A DNA stretch of 10,343 nucleotides from Candidatus Rokuibacteriota bacterium (GTDB lineage: Bacteria; Methylomirabilota; Methylomirabilia; Rokubacteriales; CSP1-6), in NCBI GenBank assembly GCA_003221595.1, contig QHSM01000105.1:1-10343 (forward strand). Direction: 5' to 3'. The notes below the pieces were generated by a model, which was not told the DNA's origin, ran no database searches, and saw only the letters and a list, made by a program, of their open reading frames with translations. Shown here in pieces: positions 6,363 through 10,343 of the stretch. Every line of letters begins with the position of its first letter. Positions within the stretch are counted from its first letter, which is position 1. The position numbers and the translations under genes were made by a program.

Positions 6363-6599
6363 ATGGCCGTGTCGGTCACTGTCTACAGCAACGTCGGGTG
6401 AGGGCCCTGCCACAAAGCGATGGAGTATCTATCGCAAAAGGGCATCCCGTTCGTCGAGCGAAACGTCGGCCGTGACCCCGGCGCGCGCGAGGAATTGATG
6501 TCGCTCGGTCTCCTGTCGCTGCCGGTGCTCCTCATCGGCGACAAGCGGCTGACCGGCTTCAATCCGGCCGCCATCGACGCGGCGCTGAACGCCTCGTAG
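6363..6599 (+). CDS. Glutaredoxin/NrdH-like redoxin with in-frame TGA read as selenocysteine (UGPC)
   Basis: A small thioredoxin-fold protein of 78 residues if the TGA at 6399-6401 is read through. The N-terminus MAVSVTVYSNVG is the usual first strand and turn of glutaredoxins. The TGA is codon 13, exactly where the nucleophilic Cys of the CxxC site belongs, and is followed by G-P-Cys16-H-K. After it the same frame stays open and stays glutaredoxin-like: YLSQKGIPFVERNVGRD (22-38), the cis-proline loop SLPVLLIG (52-59, Pro54), and TGFNPAAIDAAL (64-75), resembling the SGF segment of NrdH. No frameshift or other stop occurs before TAG. A hairpin fitting a bacterial SECIS follows (6417-6435). Selenocysteine redoxins with UxxC sites are known in bacteria. 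It follows trxB and precedes an FTR-like gene, its likely reductants. The alternative is a pseudogene or a sequencing error of TGC to TGA; the hairpin and intact frame make that less likely. Confidence 0.85.
6417..6435 (+). promoter_or_regulatory. Putative bacterial SECIS hairpin
   Basis: In RNA, GCGAUGGA (6417-6424) pairs with UCUAUCGC (6428-6435) in 8 base pairs, one of them a G-U wobble, closed by the triloop GUA (6425-6427). The stem begins 15 bases after the UGA and the loop 23 bases after it. Bacterial SECIS elements sit directly downstream of the UGA inside the coding region, with a small apical loop roughly 16-37 bases away and a G in the first two loop positions; all of this holds here. 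The 3' arm uses codons rare in this GC-rich window (TAT, CTA), consistent with selection on RNA structure. SelB binding is inferred. Confidence 0.75.
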
Positions 6600-6612
6600 A
6601 ATCGGAGGTCTC

Positions 6613-7032
6613 ATGAACGAGCCTTCGGCAGCGAACATCGACAAGATGTGGGCGTACGCCCGGAAGTACGCGGAGAAGTCCGGCACTTCGCTCCACCCCG
6701 ACCGCGCCGTCACCGAGACGGTCGTGACAGGGCTCGCGCGCCACATCGAGCAGGTGGGCAAGCCGCTCTGTCCCTGCAACTTCTATCCGGATCCGGCCGC
6801 GGAGGCGAAGCAGCGGCGCTGGATCTGCGCCTGCGACGAGATGCAGAAGTACAAGTACTGCCATTGCCTCTTGTTCGTGACGCCCGAAGGTGTCCCCATC
6901 ACCGAGTACCTGCCCGAGGACCACGAGGGACGCCAGGCGTACGGCATCGTACGGGACCCGATCCCCGACAAGGGACGGGCGATGAGTAAGGTGCTCGGGC
7001 GCCACCAGGCAGAGGGCTCGACCGGGGGATAG
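6613..7032 (+). CDS. Ferredoxin:thioredoxin reductase catalytic (beta) subunit-like protein
   Basis: A 139-residue protein with the complete cysteine layout of the FTR catalytic chain: CPC (53-55), 16 residues, CAC (72-74), 8 residues, CHC (83-85). By analogy with the studied plant and cyanobacterial enzyme, Cys53, 72, 74 and 83 hold a [4Fe-4S] cluster and Cys55 and Cys85 form the disulfide that reduces thioredoxins, using electrons from ferredoxin. The second motif is CAC rather than the canonical CPC. Other family marks are KYCHCLLF and GIVRDPIPDKG. No variable (alpha) FTR subunit is seen nearby, as is common for non-photosynthetic FTR-like proteins. The ATG at 6613 follows GGAGG (6604-6608) by 4 bases. 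The gene lies 13 bases after the selenocysteine redoxin gene, its probable partner, with which it should be cotranscribed. Confidence 0.9.
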   Translation: MNEPSAANIDKMWAYARKYAEKSGTSLHPDRAVTETVVTGLARHIEQVGKPLCPCNFYPDPAAEAKQRRWICACDEMQKYKYCHCLLFVTPEGVPITEYLPEDHEGRQAYGIVRDPIPDKGRAMSKVLGRHQAEGSTGG

Positions 7033-7037
7033 CACCG

Positions 7038-7064
7038 CGTCGTCACGAATCTGATGCGACGACG
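7038..7064 (+). repeat. Inverted repeat enclosing the start codon of the binding-protein gene
   Basis: CGTCGTC (7038-7044) and GACGACG (7058-7064) are perfect 7-base complements separated by 13 bases. The ATG at 7054 lies in the loop, and no Shine-Dalgarno is visible before it. It may be an RNA hairpin that affects initiation or a dyad for a regulator. CG-rich trinucleotide repeats arise easily at this base composition, so function is unproven. Confidence 0.35.
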
Positions 7065-8202
7065 TCCCACTCTCCTCTGGTGGGTCAGCGCGGTCGCGGC
7101 GCTCCTCGCGGCCGCCTGCGACCAGGGAAGCGGCGCCAAGAGCCGCGCCCTCACGTCGATCAAGGTCGTCATCGCCGACTACAGCAAGGACCACACGCGT
7201 CCCTTCTGGCAGTCCCTCTCCGAGGCGTACACGAAGCAGACCGGCATCAAGGTGGACCTGCAGGTCGTCGACTGGAACTCGATCGACCAGCAGGTCACCA
7301 CGATGATCCAGAACAACCAGCCGCCCGACGTGCTGAACCTGAACGCCTTCTCCAGCTACGCGAAGGACGGACTGCTCCACTCGGCGGACGAGGTCCTCTC
7401 TCCCAGGACGCGTGAAGACTTCCTGCCCGCGTTCGTCCGGGGCGGTGAGTACCAGGGCAAGCTCTACGGGTTCCCGATCCTCTCGAGCGCACGCGCCTTC
7501 TTCTACAACAGGGATCTCCTCGCGCGCGCCGGGGTCGCCGCGCCACCCCGGACGTGGGACGAGCTCGTCACGGCGGCCCGGCGAGTCCGGGCGCTCGGCG
7601 CGGACACCATCGGCTACGCCCTTCCGCTGGGTCCCGAGGAGGCCCAGGCCGAGTGGGCCATCTGGATGTGGAACAACGGCGGTGACTGGAAGTCCGGCGA
7701 TCAGTGGGCGGACGGCGCCTTCCAGCTCTTCAAGGACGGCAAGGTCGGCATGGTCATGGGGTTCAGCCCGCTGGCCAAGCAGCTCGACGCCGAGGGCAAG
7801 ATCCAGTACGCCGTCGCGGAGATGCCGACGAACATCGGCACCGCGGTGACGCTCGCCGTCGAGGACTACCTGATGGCGTTCAAGAAGCCGGGGAACGCGG
7901 ACGCGGTCAAGACGTTCCTCGACCTCTACTACCAGCCCGAGACGATCACGCGGTGGATTCGCGCGGAAGGCTTTCTCCCGGTGACCAGGTCCGGTCTCGA
8001 GCAGATGCGGGCCGACCCGGGGCTCAAGCCGTACCTCGACGCCTTGCCGAGCGCGAAGCTCGCCCCCACCATCGATCCCGCATGGGACAAGGTGAAGCTC
8101 GACGTGCAGCAGACCATCGGGCTCGCCGTGCAGCCCGGCGGAAATCCCAAGCAAGTCCTCGATCGGCTCCAGCACAACGCCGCCGCCGCGGGCGGTCGCT
8201 GA
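7054..8202 (+). CDS. ABC transporter extracellular solute-binding lipoprotein (family 1, sugar type)
   Basis: A 382-residue periplasmic or membrane-anchored binding protein that would deliver a substrate, probably a sugar or related polyol, to the two permeases just downstream. The N-terminus MRRRPTLLWWVSAVAALLAAAC is a lipoprotein signal peptide with Cys22 as the likely lipidated residue. The -3 position is Ala rather than Leu, slightly off consensus, and the next residue is Asp, which in E. coli keeps lipoproteins in the inner membrane. Typical family segments are the beta strand IKVVIADY, PPDVLNLNAF (about 90-99), YGFPILSSARAFFYNRDLL (about 138-156), TWDELVTAARRV and LFKDGKVGMVMGFS. Between NNGGDW and the LFKDGKV segment it appears roughly 30 residues shorter than relatives. 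No strong ribosome site precedes the ATG, which lies in the loop of an inverted repeat. The substrate cannot be fixed from sequence. Confidence 0.9.
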   Translation: MRRRPTLLWWVSAVAALLAAACDQGSGAKSRALTSIKVVIADYSKDHTRPFWQSLSEAYTKQTGIKVDLQVVDWNSIDQQVTTMIQNNQPPDVLNLNAFSSYAKDGLLHSADEVLSPRTREDFLPAFVRGGEYQGKLYGFPILSSARAFFYNRDLLARAGVAAPPRTWDELVTAARRVRALGADTIGYALPLGPEEAQAEWAIWMWNNGGDWKSGDQWADGAFQLFKDGKVGMVMGFSPLAKQLDAEGKIQYAVAEMPTNIGTAVTLAVEDYLMAFKKPGNADAVKTFLDLYYQPETITRWIRAEGFLPVTRSGLEQMRADPGLKPYLDALPSAKLAPTIDPAWDKVKLDVQQTIGLAVQPGGNPKQVLDRLQHNAAAAGGR

Positions 8203-8204
8203 CG

Positions 8205-9107
8205 GTGGGCGGTCCTCGCCGCGCGCGGCGAGCGACCGGCTGGCAGGCGCTCTTCTGGCTCGGGCCGAGCCTCGCGCTGATCGGCGGCTTCGTGCTGTAC
8301 CCGGCAGCCCAGCTCGTCCGGGCGTCGCTCAGCCAGTTCTCGGTCACCGGCCTCGCGCAGGGATTCGTCGGGCTCCGCAATTACACGCGGCTCTTCCGGC
8401 AAGAGCCGCTCGCCATGGTCGTGGCGAATACCGTGGTCTGGGTGGCCGTCGTCGTCGCGGTCACGATCTTCTTGTCGCTGGCGCTGGCGCAGCTTCTGGG
8501 CGCGCGCTTTCCGGGCCGAACGCTCGTGCGCTGGGCGCTCATCGTACCGTGGGCGGCGTCGGTCATCATGACGTCGAAGCTCTTCGCGTGGATCTACGAC
8601 TACTACTTCGGCGTTCTCAACCCGGCGCTCCAGGCGCTCGGAATCCTGAGCCACCCGGTGGACTGGCTCGGCGACGACGCGACCGTCATGGGCGCGATGA
8701 TCGCGGTCGGCGTGTTCGTCTCGCTGCCGTTCACGACGTACGTCCTGCTCGCCGGGCTTCAGGGGATCTCGCCGGACGTCTTCGAGGCCGCGCGGGTCGA
8801 CGGCGCGTCGGCGTGGCGAACGTACCGGTCGGTGACGCTGCCGCTGCTGCGGCCTGCCCTCCTGGTGGCCACCGTGCTGAACATCATCTACGTCTTCAAC
8901 TCGTTTCCGATCGTGTGGACGCTCAACGATCGCAATCCCGGCTTCGGGCACGACACGATGATCACCTACATGTACAAGATCGCCTTCAAGAGCTCGCTGC
9001 GCGACGTCGGGCTCGCGGCGGCGCTGGGGGTGGTCAACGTGCTGCTGATCCTGCTCGCCGTGGTCGGTTACTTGAAAACCGTGCGCTGGCGCGAGGAGGC
9101 GGCGTGA
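8205..9107 (+). CDS. ABC sugar transporter permease, MalF/UgpA type
   Basis: An inner-membrane permease of 300 residues with about six membrane helices (near residues 14-36, 71-100, 108-130, 161-183, 216-236, 268-290). The cytoplasmic EAA loop that contacts the ATPase is present: EAARVDGASAWRTYRSVTLP (194-213), with the conserved Gly200 and closing LP. The start is taken as GTG at 8205, two bases after the binding-protein stop. It places an Arg-rich cytoplasmic N-terminus before the first helix; there is no ATG near. The segment FWLGPSLALIGGFVLYPAAQLVRASL is the usual opening of MalF/UgpA-like sugar permeases. The gene overlaps the next permease by 4 bases (GTGA), which suggests stoichiometric translation of a heterodimeric channel. 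Confidence 0.93.
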   Translation: MGGPRRARRATGWQALFWLGPSLALIGGFVLYPAAQLVRASLSQFSVTGLAQGFVGLRNYTRLFRQEPLAMVVANTVVWVAVVVAVTIFLSLALAQLLGARFPGRTLVRWALIVPWAASVIMTSKLFAWIYDYYFGVLNPALQALGILSHPVDWLGDDATVMGAMIAVGVFVSLPFTTYVLLAGLQGISPDVFEAARVDGASAWRTYRSVTLPLLRPALLVATVLNIIYVFNSFPIVWTLNDRNPGFGHDTMITYMYKIAFKSSLRDVGLAAALGVVNVLLILLAVVGYLKTVRWREEAA

Positions 9108-9931
9108 GGCAAGGCGCCGCCCCGCGCGCGGCCCTGGCCCTCGCGGGGCTCCTGCTGGGGGCCCTCGTGCTGTCGCCCTATCTGGTGATGCTCCTGGCCG
9201 CGGTGAAGCCGGCCGGCGAGCTGCGGATCAGCCCGCCGCGCCTCACGCCGATTGACTGGCAGTGGGGCCACTTCGCGGACGTGATGCGCGACCCCGACTT
9301 CCTGACCTGGCTGCGGGTCTCCCTGGTCGTCGCCGCCGCCTCGACGGCCCTCGTGCTCCTCGCCGCCGTGCCGGCCGCGTATTACACGGCGCGCCACCGG
9401 TTCCGCGGCCGGACCGCGTTCCTCTTCCTGGTGCTCGTCACCCAGATGTTCTCGCCGACCGCGCTCGTGGTCGGCCTGCACCGCGAGTTCTTCGAGCTCG
9501 ATCTCATCAACACGTACCTGGCGCTCGTCCTCACCAACGCGGCCTTCAACCTCGCGTTCGCCGTCTGGATCCTGCGCGCCTTCTTCGCGTCCATCCCGCG
9601 AGAGATCGAGGAGGCGGCCGCCGTCGACGGGTGCGGCCGGTTGCGCGTGCTCTGGCAGATCGTGCTCCCCGTGTCACGGCCGGGCCTCGTGACCGCCCTG
9701 ATCTTCAGCTTCATCGCGGCGTGGAACGAGTACATCGTGGCGCTGACGCTGATGACCGATCCGGACAAGAAGCCCCTGACCGTCGGCATCACGTCGTACG
9801 TCACGGCGTACGTTCAGCACTGGAACTCGCTCTTCGCCGCCTCGCTCATCGCGATCGTGCCCGTCGTGGCGCTCTTCGCCCTCATCGAGCGCCACCTGGT
9901 CGCCGGCCTCACGGCGGGAAGCGTCAAGTAG
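9104..9931 (+). CDS. ABC sugar transporter permease, MalG/UgpE type
   Basis: The second channel subunit, 275 residues, with about six predicted helices (first near residues 9-33). The EAA loop is EEAAAVDGCGRLRVLWQIVL followed by PVSRPG (169-194), with Gly176 conserved. A MalG-like signature follows in FSFIAAWNEYIVALTLM (201-217), and the protein ends with the family-typical HLVAGLTAGSVK. GTG at 9104 overlaps the preceding stop and follows GAGGAGG (9093-9099) by 4 bases. Together with the binding protein and the MalF-type subunit it forms a carbohydrate-uptake (CUT1-like) importer. The ATPase subunit is not in the window, and the gene downstream is on the other strand, so a distant or shared ATPase is implied. 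It ends 25 bases before the convergent gene. Confidence 0.93.
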   Translation: MRQGAAPRAALALAGLLLGALVLSPYLVMLLAAVKPAGELRISPPRLTPIDWQWGHFADVMRDPDFLTWLRVSLVVAAASTALVLLAAVPAAYYTARHRFRGRTAFLFLVLVTQMFSPTALVVGLHREFFELDLINTYLALVLTNAAFNLAFAVWILRAFFASIPREIEEAAAVDGCGRLRVLWQIVLPVSRPGLVTALIFSFIAAWNEYIVALTLMTDPDKKPLTVGITSYVTAYVQHWNSLFAASLIAIVPVVALFALIERHLVAGLTAGSVK

Positions 9932-9956
9932 CGTCGGCCGGGAGGGGCCCGGGTGC

Positions 9957-10343
9957 CTACGTGTTTGTGGTGACGTCGAGCACCTTGTACTCGTGCTGGC
10001 CGTCCCGGTACACGATGGCCCGCGTGATGGCATGGTCGCTGGGAGAGGCGACGCAGATGATGAGCATGCCGGTGCCGTACTTCTGCAGCTTCTGCTCGCT
10101 CAAGCCGTTGAAGAACTTCGGCAGCTCTCCCTTCGTCGAGTGCTCGTTGTACACCTGGAAGCCGGCCGTGGCCTTCTGCGCCGCCCAGGCATCCTTCTGG
10201 AGCAGAAGGCCGTTCCCATCGACCTCGGTGTCCACGTGATTGACGCTGACCACGCCGCCCTGCTTGTAGATGCCCATAATGCAACCGGTGAACTCGCCGC
10301 TGATCACCTCGCCGCCGGTCATCGGCGTGCTCGAGTTCTCGCC
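9957..10343 (-). CDS. Unrecognised protein, N-terminus beyond the window (partial)
   Basis: A minus-strand frame stays open to the right edge; 128 C-terminal residues are visible and end at a TAG (9957-9959). An internal Met lies at 10320-10322, but the frame continues before it (GENSSTPMTGGE), so the true start is probably outside. The sequence looks like a real, globular soluble protein: mixed composition, hydrophobic strands such as FTGCIMGIY and GMLIICVA, and two cysteines, with no membrane segment or signal peptide visible in this part. I do not recognise the family. The motif ENSSTPMT followed by FTGCIMGIY and then VNHVDTE may help a profile search. It converges on the permease genes with a 25-base gap and is unlikely to share their transcript. 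Confidence 0.6.
   Translation of the reverse strand, partial: GENSSTPMTGGEVISGEFTGCIMGIYKQGGVVSVNHVDTEVDGNGLLLQKDAWAAQKATAGFQVYNEHSTKGELPKFFNGLSEQKLQKYGTGMLIICVASPSDHAITRAIVYRDGQHEYKVLDVTTNT

Noticed and set aside
6307..6498. Plus-strand open frame across the trxB to redoxin region, in a different frame from the redoxin
   Set aside because: Its product is low-complexity Arg/Ser/Thr-rich and resembles nothing. The redoxin frame read through TGA gives a coherent glutaredoxin over the same bases.
6363..6599. Treating the redoxin as a pseudogene with a premature stop
   Set aside because: There is only one stop, it lies exactly at the redox Cys codon, the frame after it is fully conserved in type, and a SECIS-like hairpin follows. 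Decay would not be expected to produce this combination.
6559..8175. Long minus-strand open frame opposite the FTR-like and binding-protein genes
   Set aside because: The plus strand carries two clearly recognisable proteins here; the minus-strand translation has no family features.
9938..9952. CCGGG-AGGGG-CCCGG hairpin between the convergent genes as a terminator
   Set aside because: Only 5 base pairs and no T-run on either strand; short GC palindromes are expected by chance at this composition.

Overview
This is a gene-dense, GC-rich window with almost every gene on the plus strand and heavy codon overlap between neighbours. It looks like chromosome from an uncultured high-GC bacterium. 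The gene content would suit a soil lineage such as Rokubacteria/Methylomirabilota or a deltaproteobacterial relative, but that is an impression from gene style; the window has no rRNA or other taxonomic marker.

Region 1 (1-4176) is a 2-hydroxy-acid oxidation operon. It holds the C-terminal part of a glycolate-oxidase iron-sulfur subunit (GlcF-like, cut by the window start), a small cupin, then LutA, LutB and LutC, the three-protein complex that oxidises L-lactate in many bacteria. Stops and starts overlap by 4 to 17 bases. LutB has no ATG, GTG or TTG near its conserved N-terminus; a CTG codon at 2015, overlapping the lutA stop and sitting 6 bases after a perfect GGAGG, is the best start.

Region 2 (4169-5316) continues the same transcript with a DUF2203 protein and a HAD-family hydrolase.

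Region 3 (5365-7032) is a thiol-redox module: an NADPH-dependent thioredoxin reductase (TrxB), a 78-residue glutaredoxin/NrdH-like protein, and a ferredoxin:thioredoxin-reductase-type catalytic subunit (CPC-x16-CAC-x8-CHC). The middle gene (6363-6599) is the best find here. Its frame is interrupted by one TGA exactly where the first redox cysteine should be, giving U-G-P-C. Starting 15 bases after the TGA there is an 8-bp hairpin with a GUA triloop, as expected for a bacterial SECIS element. I read it as a selenocysteine glutaredoxin that ordinary gene calling would miss. Together the three genes suggest a small redoxin that could be fed by NADPH (TrxB) or ferredoxin (FTR-like protein).

Region 4 (7054-9931) is a carbohydrate-type ABC importer: a binding lipoprotein and two permeases (MalF- and MalG-type). 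No ATPase is visible. A convergent minus-strand gene (9957 to the window end) follows; it is incomplete and I do not recognise it. No mobile elements, CRISPR arrays, tRNAs or rRNAs were seen, and no gene-free stretch exceeds 60 bases.
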